Below are positions 32,745-41,098 of a stretch of 64,000 nt of DNA, in pieces. The notes under the pieces are model-generated. The model saw only the letters and a program-made list of their open reading frames with translations, had not been told where the DNA came from and made no database searches. The translations under genes were made by a program, and so were the position numbers. Positions within the stretch are counted from its first letter, which is position 1, and every line of letters starts with the position of its first letter. Source of the DNA: Chitinophaga fulva (lineage in GTDB: Bacteria; Bacteroidota; Bacteroidia; Chitinophagales; Chitinophagaceae); the NCBI RefSeq assembly GCF_012927205.1, contig NZ_JABBGC010000001.1, positions 3,782,810 to 3,846,809 of the forward strand, in the 5' to 3' direction.

Positions 32745-34190
32745 TTATCCAACGCTTCCTTCAAGTGTGATAGATAATAATTTCTGTGCTTCCACGGCAA
32801 ATTCCATGGGGAGCTGGTTCAGTACTTCCTTTACGTAGCCGTTTACGATCAGGGCTACGGCTTTTTCCGTATCGATGCCACGGGCGTTCAGATAGAAGAT
32901 CTGATCTTCCCCGATTTTGGAGGTAGTGGCTTCGTGTTCGATCATCGCGGTTTTATTGCGTGATTCGATATATGGGAAAGTGTGGGAGCCGCACTCATTG
33001 CCAATCAGCAGGGAGTCGCACTGGGTAAAGTTACGGGCGTTATCGGCACGGGGGCCAACGGCCACCAGTCCGCGGTAGCTGTTATCGCCTCTGCCGGCAG
33101 AGATACCTTTGGAGATGATACGGCTTTTGGTGCCTTTACCGATGTGGTGGATTTTGGTACCGGTGTCTGCAATCTGTTTGTTGCGCACTACTGCTACGGA
33201 GTAGAATTCACCTTCGGAGTAATCGCCCTGCAGGATCACGCTGGGGTATTTCCAGGTGATAGCGGAACCGGTTTCCACTTGTGTCCAGGAGATTTTGCTG
33301 GCGTTGCCTTTGCAGATGCCTCTTTTGGTCACGAAGTTGTATATACCGCCTTTACCGTCTTTATCGCCGGGGTACCAGTTTTGTACGGTAGAGTATTTGA
33401 TTTCCGCGTGGTCCAGGGCTACGAGTTCCACTACTGCGGCGTGCAGCTGGTTTTCGTCGCGCATGGGGGCGGTACAGCCTTCGAGGTAGCTCACATAGCT
33501 GCCTTCATCGGCGATGATGAGGGTACGTTCAAACTGGCCGGTGTTCTGGGCATTGATACGGAAGTAAGTGCTCAGTTCCATCGGGCAGCGTACGCCTTTA
33601 GGTATATAGGTGAAAGAGCCGTCAGAAAACACAGCGGAGTTCAGCGCGGCAAAAATGTTGTCAGAGTGGGGTACTACCGTGCCCAGGTATTTTTTTACCA
33701 GGTCAGGGTATTCCTGTACCGCTTCACCAAAAGAGCAGAAGATAACGCCCATCTCTTTCAGTTTGCCTTTAAAGGTAGTGGCTACGGACACGCTGTCAAA
33801 TACGGCGTCTACGGCCACACCGGCGAGGGCCTTCTGTTCGTTGAGCGGAATGCCCAGCTTTTCGAAGGTGGCCAGCAATTCCGGATCTACTTCATCGAGG
33901 CTGTTGAGTTGTACTTTCTTTTTAGGAGCGGCATAATAGGAGAGCGCTTGCAGGTCCAGCTCCGGCATTTTGAAGTGTTGCCAGGAGGGGAACTGCATTT
34001 TCTTAAAGGCGGCAAAACCTTTCAGACGCCATTCCAGCAGCCATTCCGGTTCATTCTTTTTAGCGGAAATAAAGCGGATGATATCTTCATTCAGCCCCGG
34101 AGGAGCGATATCCATTTCAATATCGGTGGTAAAGCCAAACTCGTACTCCTTATTGGCTATATCATCTATTATTTCGTTACTGTTTATCAT
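32745..34190 (-). CDS. sufB: SufB, Fe-S scaffold subunit
   Basis: 481 aa. The ATG at 34190 ([20 protein letters not shown]) matches SufB N-termini; 40 further upstream codons overlap sufA and are not coding. The beta-helix core contains [18 protein letters not shown] and [17 protein letters not shown] motifs, then [20 protein letters not shown] with the conserved Cys/Glu, and the C-terminal [20 protein letters not shown]. SufB is the site where the nascent cluster forms. It starts 13 bp after sufA. Confidence 0.96.
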   Translation of the reverse strand: MINSNEIIDDIANKEYEFGFTTDIEMDIAPPGLNEDIIRFISAKKNEPEWLLEWRLKGFAAFKKMQFPSWQHFKMPELDLQALSYYAAPKKKVQLNSLDEVDPELLATFEKLGIPLNEQKALAGVAVDAVFDSVSVATTFKGKLKEMGVIFCSFGEAVQEYPDLVKKYLGTVVPHSDNIFAALNSAVFSDGSFTYIPKGVRCPMELSTYFRINAQNTGQFERTLIIADEGSYVSYLEGCTAPMRDENQLHAAVVELVALDHAEIKYSTVQNWYPGDKDGKGGIYNFVTKRGICKGNASKISWTQVETGSAITWKYPSVILQGDYSEGEFYSVAVVRNKQIADTGTKIHHIGKGTKSRIISKGISAGRGDNSYRGLVAVGPRADNARNFTQCDSLLIGNECGSHTFPYIESRNKTAMIEHEATTSKIGEDQIFYLNARGIDTEKAVALIVNGYVKEVLNQLPMEFAVEAQKLLSITLEGSVG

Positions 34191-34203
34191 ACGATTTTGA
34201 TAT

Positions 34204-34530
34204 TTATACTGCGAAGCTTTCGCCGCAGCTGCATGTTCTCGTTGCATTCGGGTTGTTGAAGAAAAGGCCTTTACCATTGAGGCCGTCGGAGTAGTCCAGC
34301 TCAGTACCATACAGGTAGAGCAGGCTCTTCATCTGTACGACTACCTTTACGCCTTTGTCTTCAAATACCTGGTCTCCTTCCTGTTCTTCGTTTTCAAACT
34401 TCATCACATATTCGAGGCCGGAGCAACCGCCGCCTTTCACCCCTACTCTTACAAAAGTGCCAGGAGCGTGATGTTCGGTCTCCATCAGTGTCTTAATATA
34501 TACTCCAGCTTTTTCTGAAACGGTTATCAT
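34204..34530 (-). CDS. sufA: SufA/IscA-type iron-sulfur carrier
   Basis: 108 aa. The three conserved cysteines of A-type carriers are Cys36 in GGGCSGLEY and Cys100/Cys102 in TCSCGESF. It transfers Fe-S clusters from SufBCD to target enzymes. First gene of the suf cluster proper, 13 bp before sufB and 39 bp after the FMN reductase. Position in the operon supports sufA over iscA; sequence alone does not separate them. Confidence 0.93.
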   Translation of the reverse strand: MITVSEKAGVYIKTLMETEHHAPGTFVRVGVKGGGCSGLEYVMKFENEEQEGDQVFEDKGVKVVVQMKSLLYLYGTELDYSDGLNGKGLFFNNPNATRTCSCGESFAV

Positions 34531-34569
34531 AATTCAGAATTTTTTAATTGGTAAAACTGAATGGGTGGC

Positions 34570-35139
34570 TCAGATTGCTGACCCTGCTGCCACGTGTGAC
34601 TGGGCGGCAGAGAGCAGGGATACCATCATATCCAGCTTGGTTTTATAAAATGCAGTAAACCCGCTGGTTTGCGGGTCATAAAGATTATTTTTCAGGATAG
34701 GCAAAGAATAGGGCAGTACCCAGGCCCTCAATGCTTTGGCTACGGCATCCATGGCGTTTATTCCCTGCATGGCTTGTGTGCCGTCAGCCCAGGAGAGCAA
34801 AGCTACAACCTTTCCGGTTAAATATGGCCGTTGGTGCTTGCTCGTCAGCTCCAGCCAGTCCAGGCAGTTCTTCATGGCCCCTGTCATGCTGCCATGATAT
34901 AAAGGCGTCATCCATATCTGAAGGTCCGCCTTACAGAACGACTCACACATGGCTGCTACACTCTCCGGCTTTTTGGCCGCTTCCGACATGGAAAAAAACG
35001 GGATCTGTTTTTCGGCCAGGCTGAAAATCTCGGTCGGTAACCCCTTTTCTGTTAAGGCTTCTGACAGGTATGCTGCCAGCCTGTTGGAGGTGGCTTCAGG
35101 GCGGGTGTCAGTAGCGCCGTTAAATATGAGTACGTTCAT
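34570..35139 (-). CDS. NADPH-dependent FMN reductase (flavodoxin-like)
   Basis: 189 aa. Flavodoxin-like fold: IFNGATDTRPEATSNRLA (phosphate-binding loop of FMN), TPLYHGSMTGAMKNCLDWL (the loop over the isoalloxazine ring) and VALLSWADGTQAMQG. Family members reduce FMN with NAD(P)H or act as quinone/azo reductases. It is 39 bp upstream of sufA on the same strand and sits directly behind the promoter facing the SufR-like regulator, so it is probably the first gene of the suf transcript; a role in supplying electrons or iron release to Fe-S assembly is inference. Confidence 0.88.
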   Translation of the reverse strand: MNVLIFNGATDTRPEATSNRLAAYLSEALTEKGLPTEIFSLAEKQIPFFSMSEAAKKPESVAAMCESFCKADLQIWMTPLYHGSMTGAMKNCLDWLELTSKHQRPYLTGKVVALLSWADGTQAMQGINAMDAVAKALRAWVLPYSLPILKNNLYDPQTSGFTAFYKTKLDMMVSLLSAAQSHVAAGSAI

Positions 35140-35148
35140 TAATACCTA

Positions 35149-35227
35149 AGATTTAGAGATTTAAAAGATTATGAGATTTAATGGTGACGAAAATGGTCTC
35201 AAAATCATCTAAATCCCAAATTTCTTT
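35149..35227. repeat. AT-rich imperfect palindrome in the suf/sufR-like spacer
   Basis: ATTTAGAGATTTAAAAGATTATGAGA around 35151-35176 is about 75% complementary to the segment around 35198-35224 (TCTCAAAATCATCTAAATCC...). It resembles the AT-rich palindromes at 5309-5442 and 13301-13411 in composition and ATTT/GATT rhythm. Confidence 0.5.
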
Positions 35228-35240
35228 TTTTTAGCTCCCA

Positions 35241-35248
35241 CAAAATTA
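35241..35248 (-). promoter_or_regulatory. -7 element of the FMN reductase/suf transcript
   Basis: On the minus strand TAATTTTG (plus 35241-35248) matches TAnnTTTG. A start near 35236 gives a leader of about 95 nt before the FMN reductase ATG. The leader includes the AT-rich palindrome at 35149-35227. Confidence 0.5.
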
Positions 35249-35265
35249 CGACATTTACAATAAAA

Positions 35266-35279
35266 CAAGTAATAACTTG
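35266..35279. promoter_or_regulatory. Candidate operator of the SufR-like regulator
   Basis: CAAGT-AATA-ACTTG is a perfect 5+5 bp inverted repeat that covers the TTG start of the regulator and lies 18 bp upstream of the divergent -7 element, where the -33 region of the suf promoter should be. Cyanobacterial SufR binds CAAC-N6-GTTG palindromes (recalled); this is only similar in shape. Confidence 0.35.
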
Positions 35280-35933
35280 GAAAAATATCCAACACGAACC
35301 AAAAATGCTGCTGACAGGTTTTTGATGCTGATCAAGACCAAGGGCCCCCTGTCTGCTGCCGAACTGGCTGGTGAATTGGGTATCACCACGGAAGGCGCCC
35401 GCCTGCAGCTGGTAAAGCTGGCTGAAGAGGGCTTGTTGCAGTTTGAAAGTATATCCAAAGGCGTCGGCCGCCCCATGCAAATATGGAGCCTGACCCCGCT
35501 TGGCAATGCCCGCTTCCCGGACAGTCATACCGAACTGACGGTAGACATCATCCAGACCATTAAAACGGTGCTGGGTCCCGAAGCATTGGCCAATGTCATC
35601 CTGGCACGCGAAAAGAATCAACAGGAGAAATATAATACCGCCCTGGAGGGTGTTAACGGCATCGAAAACAGGTTGACTGCCTTTGCGGCCATCCGCACCG
35701 GCGAAGGATACCTGGCAGAATGGAGAAAAGAAGGAGATGTATTCCTCTTCATAGAAAACCACTGCCCGATCTGTTGCGCCGCCGCTACCTGCGACAATAT
35801 CTGTACTTCAGAGATGAATACCTTTATCAGTGTTATTGGTGAAGAAGTACAAGTGACACGCCTGGACCATATCATCAATGGCGCCCGCCGCTGTGTCTAT
35901 AAAATCAGACAAAACACTGTTCCTGCCATTTAA
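35277..35933 (+). CDS. SufR-like Fe-S-sensing transcriptional regulator
   Basis: 218 aa from a TTG at 35277; the first in-frame ATG (codon 17) would remove the start of the DNA-binding domain. The N-terminal winged helix (about 10-80) has LSAAELAGELGITTEGARLQ and the wing KGVGRPMQIWSLT. The C-terminal half carries six cysteines: 163, 166, 167, 172, 176 and 206. Cys163-x12-Cys176 matches the spacing of SufR, which binds a [4Fe-4S] cluster and represses suf. The gene is divergent from FMN reductase-sufABCDSE-sufT, exactly where such a repressor is expected. Function as repressor is inference from position and cysteines. Confidence 0.82.
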   Translation: MEKYPTRTKNAADRFLMLIKTKGPLSAAELAGELGITTEGARLQLVKLAEEGLLQFESISKGVGRPMQIWSLTPLGNARFPDSHTELTVDIIQTIKTVLGPEALANVILAREKNQQEKYNTALEGVNGIENRLTAFAAIRTGEGYLAEWRKEGDVFLFIENHCPICCAAATCDNICTSEMNTFISVIGEEVQVTRLDHIINGARRCVYKIRQNTVPAI

Positions 35934-35987
35934 TCAACCCGGCATTGAATGATTTGATATGTATTAGATAGCTGACTGAACAACCAG

Positions 35988-36401
35988 CTATTTAATGATC
36001 AATACCAGTGTGCCTGAAATTATCAGTAGGGCACCAATCGCCGTTTTCCACGTAAGCGCTTCATGCAGGAAAATAGCCGACAAAACAATAGTCAACGCCA
36101 CGCTTAACTTGTCCACCGGCGCTACCTGCGACACCTTGCCTATCTGCAAAGCCTTAAAATAAAAGATCCACGAAAAACCAGTCGCCAGACCAGACAACAC
36201 CAGAAACACCAGCGTATGCCTTGTCAACGTCACTCCTTTATATTCTCCTCTCGCCAGCACAATACCCCACGCAACCAGTAAAATGATAATGGTACGGATA
36301 CCCGTAGCCAGATTGGAAGGCACGTCCGCCACGCCTATCTTGGCAAAAATTGCTGTCAGCGCCGCAAATGCAGCCGATAATAAAGCATATATCCACCACA
36401 T
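35988..36401 (-). CDS. EamA-family half-size transporter (EmrE-like length)
   Basis: 137 aa with four membrane helices, one EamA repeat: WWIYALLSAAFAALTAIFAK at the N-terminus and a KLSVALTIVLSAIFLHEALTW segment typical of DMT superfamily proteins. Full-length EamA proteins have two repeats (ten helices), so this unit must dimerise. Substrates in the family are metabolites or drugs; none can be assigned. It is followed upstream on the minus strand by two acetyltransferase genes with gaps of 29 and 17 bp, possibly one operon. Confidence 0.85.
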   Translation of the reverse strand: MWWIYALLSAAFAALTAIFAKIGVADVPSNLATGIRTIIILLVAWGIVLARGEYKGVTLTRHTLVFLVLSGLATGFSWIFYFKALQIGKVSQVAPVDKLSVALTIVLSAIFLHEALTWKTAIGALLIISGTLVLIIK

Positions 36402-36430
36402 AAAAACTACGAATTACGAATTAATGATGT

Positions 36431-36928
36431 CTACACTTTAAGGCCTAATATCTTCAACGTCCGGGCCTGCCCGTCCAGTATCGCTACATCGGGCAGATGG
36501 GCCCACTCCGCAAATCCTTTGGCATGAAACAATTTAAGGCTGGGAATGTTGTGCGCGAAAATAAAGCCTAACAGGGTATGTATCCCGTACTGCGGCGCCA
36601 CATCGATGGCATGCTGCAGCACCACTTTGCCATAACCCCTGCCACGGACGCTTTCTGCCAGGTAAATGCTCACCTCCACCGTGCCATCATAGGCCGGCCT
36701 GCCATAAAAAGAGGAAAAACTGATCCAGCCTACCAGCTCCGCACCGTCATACACCATCCACAAAGGACGGCGCTCCGGATTGTGCGCCTGGAACCAGGCC
36801 AGCCGGCTTTCTACGGTCACCGGCGAAGTGTCTGCCGTCACCATCCTGCCCGCCACGGTGCTGTTGTAAATGCTGACAATCTGTGGTAAATCCTCCGGGA
36901 CTGCATCCCGGTACTGCAAATGCATCAT
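36431..36928 (-). CDS. GNAT N-acetyltransferase (phosphinothricin acetyltransferase-like)
   Basis: 165 aa single GNAT domain. YRDAVPEDLPQIVSIYNSTV at the N-terminus and SIYLAESVRGRGYGKVVLQ, with the acetyl-CoA pyrophosphate loop RGRGYG, are typical of the Bar/Pat/MddA branch, which acetylates phosphinothricin or methionine analogues. The FIFAHNIPSLKLFHAKGF motif supports this. The start has two adjacent ATGs (36928 and 36925). Substrate unknown. Confidence 0.87.
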   Translation of the reverse strand: MMHLQYRDAVPEDLPQIVSIYNSTVAGRMVTADTSPVTVESRLAWFQAHNPERRPLWMVYDGAELVGWISFSSFYGRPAYDGTVEVSIYLAESVRGRGYGKVVLQHAIDVAPQYGIHTLLGFIFAHNIPSLKLFHAKGFAEWAHLPDVAILDGQARTLKILGLKV

Positions 36929-36945
36929 ATGTCTGATAAAGAAAA

Positions 36946-37503
36946 TTATTGCCAGATAGTCTCCCGGTCATATTCCCGGCGAAGTAAACTGTAGAGGTCC
37001 GCATCCACAAACTTCCCTTTTTCAAAGAAAGCATCCCGCAACATCCCTTCATGGCGGAACCCCAGCCGCCCCAGCAAACGCGAAGACGCTTCATTCAGCG
37101 GGTCTACGAAAGCCTCCACGCGGTTCAACTGCAACTCGTCATACACAAACTTCAGGGCCACGGGAATAACGGAAGTCATAATGCCCTTGCCCCAATAAGC
37201 GGGCAACAGGTCGTAACCCAGTTCTATCTTATAATGGGTTTTATTCCAGTGATGGAAACCACAGGTGCCCACCAGTTCATCTTTATCTTTAAAAGTAATC
37301 GCCCAGCGCATCCCTTCCTGTTTTTCCCAACGTTCACGGAAATACGTAATGATCTGGGTTGCCTCGGTAATATTGGAGAAAGCGTCAATGTCCATGTACC
37401 GTGTCACTTCTTCTTTGGAAAAGAGGGAGAACAAAGCAGCGGTATCTTTTTCTGTAATAGGACGGAGCACCAGTTGTTCTGTGCTGAGTATGGGTAGTTG
37501 CAT
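36946..37503 (-). CDS. GNAT N-acetyltransferase (RimJ/RimL-like)
   Basis: 185 aa. TEQLVLRPITEKDTAALFSL, GTCGFHHWNKTHYKIELGYD and the acyl-CoA segment LLPAYWGKGIMTSVI, followed by NRVEAFVDPLNEASSRLL and GFRHEGMLRD, are the standard motif series of ribosomal-protein-type GNAT enzymes. They acetylate N-terminal amines of proteins or small molecules. The gene lies 17 bp before the second acetyltransferase. First gene of the minus-strand group; an AT-rich tandem repeat lies upstream. Confidence 0.88.
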   Translation of the reverse strand: MQLPILSTEQLVLRPITEKDTAALFSLFSKEEVTRYMDIDAFSNITEATQIITYFRERWEKQEGMRWAITFKDKDELVGTCGFHHWNKTHYKIELGYDLLPAYWGKGIMTSVIPVALKFVYDELQLNRVEAFVDPLNEASSRLLGRLGFRHEGMLRDAFFEKGKFVDADLYSLLRREYDRETIWQ

Positions 37504-37541
37504 GAAACGGTGCCTGTTTAGGTTGTCTGCAAAACTAATCC

Positions 37542-37570
37542 AATTTTAAAATTTTAAAATTTTAAAATTT
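37542..37570. repeat. Short AT tandem repeat (ATTTTAAA units)
   Basis: About 3.5 copies of an 8-bp ATTTTAAA unit, self-complementary throughout, between the GNAT gene and the response-regulator promoter. It could bend DNA or form hairpins; it does not look like CRISPR or coding sequence. Confidence 0.8.
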
Positions 37571-37623
37571 CCCCATTTTCTATGTTTTAATCTCCCTTTA
37601 ATGCCCGCCAACGTAAACATTCC

Positions 37624-37631
37624 TACTTTTG
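37624..37631 (+). promoter_or_regulatory. -7 element of the two-component/efflux operon
   Basis: TACTTTTG at 37624-37631 followed by C matches TAnnTTTG, 30 bp before the ATG at 37662, giving a leader of about 25 nt. No -33 TTTG is visible at the expected place, which may mean activator dependence. Confidence 0.5.
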
Positions 37632-37661
37632 CATAGATCATAGTAGAATAATACCTCAAGT

Positions 37662-38363
37662 ATGAAAATATTGGTTATAGAAGATGAGTCCAAAGTAGGT
37701 GCCTTTATTAAAAGAGGACTGGAAGAACATCACCATCAGGTGGACGTATATACTGACGGACTGCTGGGGCAACAGGCAGCACTGGAGCAGGACTATGATC
37801 TGATCATACTCGACATCATGCTGCCGGGGATCAACGGTCTGACCATCTGCAAAAACCTGCGTACCCGCGACATCACAGCGCCGGTGCTGATGCTCACGGC
37901 ACTGAGCGCTACCCACGATATCGTGGACGGCCTCAATGCAGGCGCAGATGATTATCTCGCCAAACCTTTTCATTTCTCCGAACTGGTGGCCCGTGTCAAT
38001 GCCCTGTCACGCCGTAAGAACAACTTCAAACAGGAAAAGGAAATACTCACCCTTGCGGACCTACGCCTGGACACCACCTCTAAAACCGCCAGCAGGGAAG
38101 GACAGGAGATCACCCTCACGGCCAAAGAGTACGCCTTGCTGGAGCTGCTGCTCAAAAACACCGGCAAAGTGTTGTCCCGCGCCCTTATCTCCGAAGCGGT
38201 ATGGGGACTGGAGTTCGATACCGGCACCAACACCATCGATGTATACGTGAACTATCTCCGCAACAAAATCGAAAAAGGCTTCAGCGGCGAAAAGCTGATC
38301 CATACGGTAGTTGGGATGGGATACGTTATGAAAGTTAAAAGTACCTGGCAGCAACAATTATGA
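37662..38363 (+). CDS. OmpR-family response regulator (CusR/CopR-like)
   Basis: 233 aa. Receiver domain with phospho-acceptor Asp51 (LIILDIMLPG) and Lys101 (LAKPF); winged-helix DNA-binding domain about 130-228 with LTAKEYALLELLLKNTGKV and the recognition region FDTGTNTIDVYVNYLRNKI. The gene overlaps the kinase by four bases (ATGA) and is followed by a metal-type RND system, so it most likely controls it in response to metal ions. Metal identity is not visible. Confidence 0.93.
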   Translation: MKILVIEDESKVGAFIKRGLEEHHHQVDVYTDGLLGQQAALEQDYDLIILDIMLPGINGLTICKNLRTRDITAPVLMLTALSATHDIVDGLNAGADDYLAKPFHFSELVARVNALSRRKNNFKQEKEILTLADLRLDTTSKTASREGQEITLTAKEYALLELLLKNTGKVLSRALISEAVWGLEFDTGTNTIDVYVNYLRNKIEKGFSGEKLIHTVVGMGYVMKVKSTWQQQL

Positions 38364-39730
38364 AGATAAGGCACCGTTTATCATTACAGTTTACCCTCAT
38401 CACCGGTATTATTCTTGCCGGGGTGTTTGTATTGATATACCTGTTGTCTGCCCAATACATCCGCAACAGCTTCTATAAACTGCTGCAGGTAAGGGCGCTG
38501 GTCACCGCCCAGGTGTACCTCGAAAAAGATGAACTGACCAAAAAGAAATTTCTGGAGATCGAAAAGAGCTACCAGCAGAGCATCCCTGACGAGTCCAGCA
38601 ATATTTATAATCAGGACAACCAACCTGTTTTCCTGGAAAAAGTAAAGTATAACTGGCCGCCATCATTGCTGAACACCATCCGTAAAAACAGTACCTACCG
38701 CTTTACGTTTGGAGAAAAGTATGGCATGGGCATGTTTTACCCTGACAACCAAGGCGACTTTGTGGTGATCGTGACGGCCCGCAATAAAGCCGGAGAACAA
38801 CAGCTGCAATACCTCGCATTGATATTGGTCATCATACTTTGTATATCCCTGATCGTTACCTTCCTGCTGGGCCAATGGTTTGCCAGCAAAGCGTTACAGC
38901 CTATCCAGAGCATCAATAAACAGGTGAAGAAAATACGGTCCAACAATCTGCACACGCGGGTAGAACAGGGGCGCAACAAAGATGAGATTGCCGAACTGGC
39001 CGGAAATTTTAATGAGCTGTTGCAACACCTGGAGCAGGCTTTTGAAATGCAGCGCTCCTTTGTGTCCAACGCTTCTCATGAATTAAGGACGCCGCTGACC
39101 ACCATCATCGGTGAGATAGAGGTCACCCTGCACCGCGAACGCAGCCAGGCCGAATATATCACTACGCTGGATACCGTGCTGGACGAATCGGAAAAGCTGA
39201 AAGTGATCACTGACGGACTCTTACAGCTCACCCGTGTAGAGGTGATCCTGACGCCTGCCAATACCGAAGCCGTGCGGCTCGACGAGCTGCTGTGGGAGAT
39301 ACAGGAACACTGGCAGTATAAAACACCACCCTGCCAGGTAGACGTGGTGCTGAGCGATCTCCCCGAAGAAGCCTCCCGGCTGGCCATCCGCGGCAACCGG
39401 CCCCTGTTGATGCTGGCCTTACAGAACATCGTCCGCAACGCTTTCAAGTTTTCACATCATCAGCCTATAGCCCTCCGTCTTACCTACAGCTCCAATTGCC
39501 TCGTTATCGCTGTCAGCGATAAGGGCATCGGTATCGCGCCGGGAGAACTGGATAAAATATTCCTGCCACTTTACCGGGCAGACAACGCTTATACGTTTGC
39601 CGGCTACGGCATCGGGCTGGCCATGGCCCAGCGTATCTTTCACCTCCATCAGGCTTCCGTTACGGTGAGCAGTGTCCTGGAACAGGGTACCACCTTTAAC
39701 ATTTTTTTCCCAACAGACATTAAAATCTAA
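38360..39730 (+). CDS. HAMP-domain sensor histidine kinase (CusS-like)
   Basis: 456 aa. Helix 1 about 10-30, periplasmic sensor about 31-148, helix 2 about 150-172, HAMP about 173-230, HisKA with His240 in SNASHELRTPL, HATPase with Asn360 (NIVRNAFKFS), Asp387 (SDKGIG) and GYGIGL (415-420). All catalytic residues are present. Coupled to the response regulator by a 4-bp overlap. The periplasmic domain is small and lacks obvious metal ligands such as Cys clusters, though it is followed by an efflux pump. Confidence 0.93.
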   Translation: MKIRHRLSLQFTLITGIILAGVFVLIYLLSAQYIRNSFYKLLQVRALVTAQVYLEKDELTKKKFLEIEKSYQQSIPDESSNIYNQDNQPVFLEKVKYNWPPSLLNTIRKNSTYRFTFGEKYGMGMFYPDNQGDFVVIVTARNKAGEQQLQYLALILVIILCISLIVTFLLGQWFASKALQPIQSINKQVKKIRSNNLHTRVEQGRNKDEIAELAGNFNELLQHLEQAFEMQRSFVSNASHELRTPLTTIIGEIEVTLHRERSQAEYITTLDTVLDESEKLKVITDGLLQLTRVEVILTPANTEAVRLDELLWEIQEHWQYKTPPCQVDVVLSDLPEEASRLAIRGNRPLLMLALQNIVRNAFKFSHHQPIALRLTYSSNCLVIAVSDKGIGIAPGELDKIFLPLYRADNAYTFAGYGIGLAMAQRIFHLHQASVTVSSVLEQGTTFNIFFPTDIKI

Positions 39731-39800
39731 TTTTGTTTTAACTTCATTCTAATTAGTGCTTAATAGCCTATCGCCATCTTTGCAACGAAAAATCAGTTGT

Positions 39801-41081
39801 ATGACGATTAGACTAGCATTACAAACCTTTCCTGTACTGTTGGGCATCCTATGGAGCTGTTGCGTACGTGCGCAACCGTTGGATACCCTGAAACTCACAC
39901 TACCGGAGGCAGAACAGCAGCTTCTTCAGAAGAATATCCCGCTGCTGGCACAGAAATTCAATATCGACGCCGCCAAGGCGGAAGTGATCACCGCCCGGTT
40001 GTGGGACAATCCCCAGGTGACTTTCGAAAATGTATTGTACAGCCATACTGCCAAAAAGTGGTTTGATTTCTCCTATGATGGTGAAAACTCCCTCCAGGTA
40101 CAACAGTTGTTCAAGATGGCCGGTAAGCGCAACAAAGCCGTGAAACTGGCCCAAAGCGGTGTAAAGATGACTGAATACCAGTTCTTCGATCTGCTGCGCA
40201 CTCTCCGTTTCTCCCTGCACGACAACTTCTTCGATCTCTATTACAAACAACAATCGCTGCAAACATTTGGCCGCCAGATTACTTTTCTGCAACAGATCGT
40301 CAAAGTGTTTGAGCAGCAGAAAGTCATGGGGAATATCGCTCCCAAAGAGATCATCCGTATTAAATCACTGCTGTACGACCTGCAACACGATGCGCTGGAA
40401 CTAGAAAAAGACATTCAACAAACACAGTCCGATCTGGCATTGCTGATTCGTGTGCCCGCTACCGTTAGCATACAGCCGCAACTGCCGGACTCGATGGCCA
40501 CCATGCCCGCAGCAGCATTGTCTTTCCAGACATTACTGGATACCGCTAGGGCCAACCGGTACGATCTTAAAATTGCCCAGGAAAACGTACAGTATAATAA
40601 TCTGAACCTGCGATTGCAACGTTCCCTCGCCGTACCCGATGTGCAGTTGGGCCTTTCCTATGACAAGCAGGGCAACTTCGAAAGAAACTACAACGGCCTT
40701 AATATCTCCATGCCGCTGCCTTTCTTTAACCGCAACCAGGGGAACATCAAAATAGCGAAAGCCGGACTGGAGAACAGCAAACTACAGCTCAACGGTACAC
40801 AGGACCAGCTGGAGCATGATGTCATGAACAGCCTGCAGCAGGCGCTGAAGACGGAGAAGCTGCTGCAGGAATTTGATCCCGGATTTGAGCAGGAATATAC
40901 GACCATGATGCGCGAAGTGGAAAAAAATTACGGGCTGCATAATATAGGACTGCTGGAATTTATTGACCTGTATGATGCTTACCGCAACAACGTGCTCAAA
41001 ATGAACGAGCTTAAATACGACCGACTCAACGCACTGGAGCAAATCAACTTCGCTACCGGCGCTTCCATTTTCCATCTTTGA
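39801..41081 (+). CDS. TolC-family outer-membrane efflux protein (CusC/CzcC-like)
   Basis: About 426 aa from ATG 39801, which begins directly with a signal peptide (MTIRLALQTFPVLLGILWSC...); the open frame from 39756 would only add residues before it. Two OEP repeats of long coiled helices: LTLPEAEQQLLQKNIPLLAQ and DTARANRYDLKIAQENVQYN, with LRLQRSLAVPDVQLGLSYD typical of CzcC/CusC proteins. It forms the outer-membrane channel of the tripartite pump. Its stop is 17 bp before the adaptor ATG. Confidence 0.9.
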   Translation: MTIRLALQTFPVLLGILWSCCVRAQPLDTLKLTLPEAEQQLLQKNIPLLAQKFNIDAAKAEVITARLWDNPQVTFENVLYSHTAKKWFDFSYDGENSLQVQQLFKMAGKRNKAVKLAQSGVKMTEYQFFDLLRTLRFSLHDNFFDLYYKQQSLQTFGRQITFLQQIVKVFEQQKVMGNIAPKEIIRIKSLLYDLQHDALELEKDIQQTQSDLALLIRVPATVSIQPQLPDSMATMPAAALSFQTLLDTARANRYDLKIAQENVQYNNLNLRLQRSLAVPDVQLGLSYDKQGNFERNYNGLNISMPLPFFNRNQGNIKIAKAGLENSKLQLNGTQDQLEHDVMNSLQQALKTEKLLQEFDPGFEQEYTTMMREVEKNYGLHNIGLLEFIDLYDAYRNNVLKMNELKYDRLNALEQINFATGASIFHL

Positions 41082-41098
41082 TCAAACACGCCAGAATC

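Noticed and set aside
32982..34259. 425-codon open frame opposite sufB
   Set aside because: Same reason: sufB is certain on the minus strand, and the antisense translation has no recognisable motif.
37542..37570. AATTTTAA array as CRISPR or coding repeat
   Set aside because: 8-bp units without spacers and stops in the frames; simple-sequence repeat.
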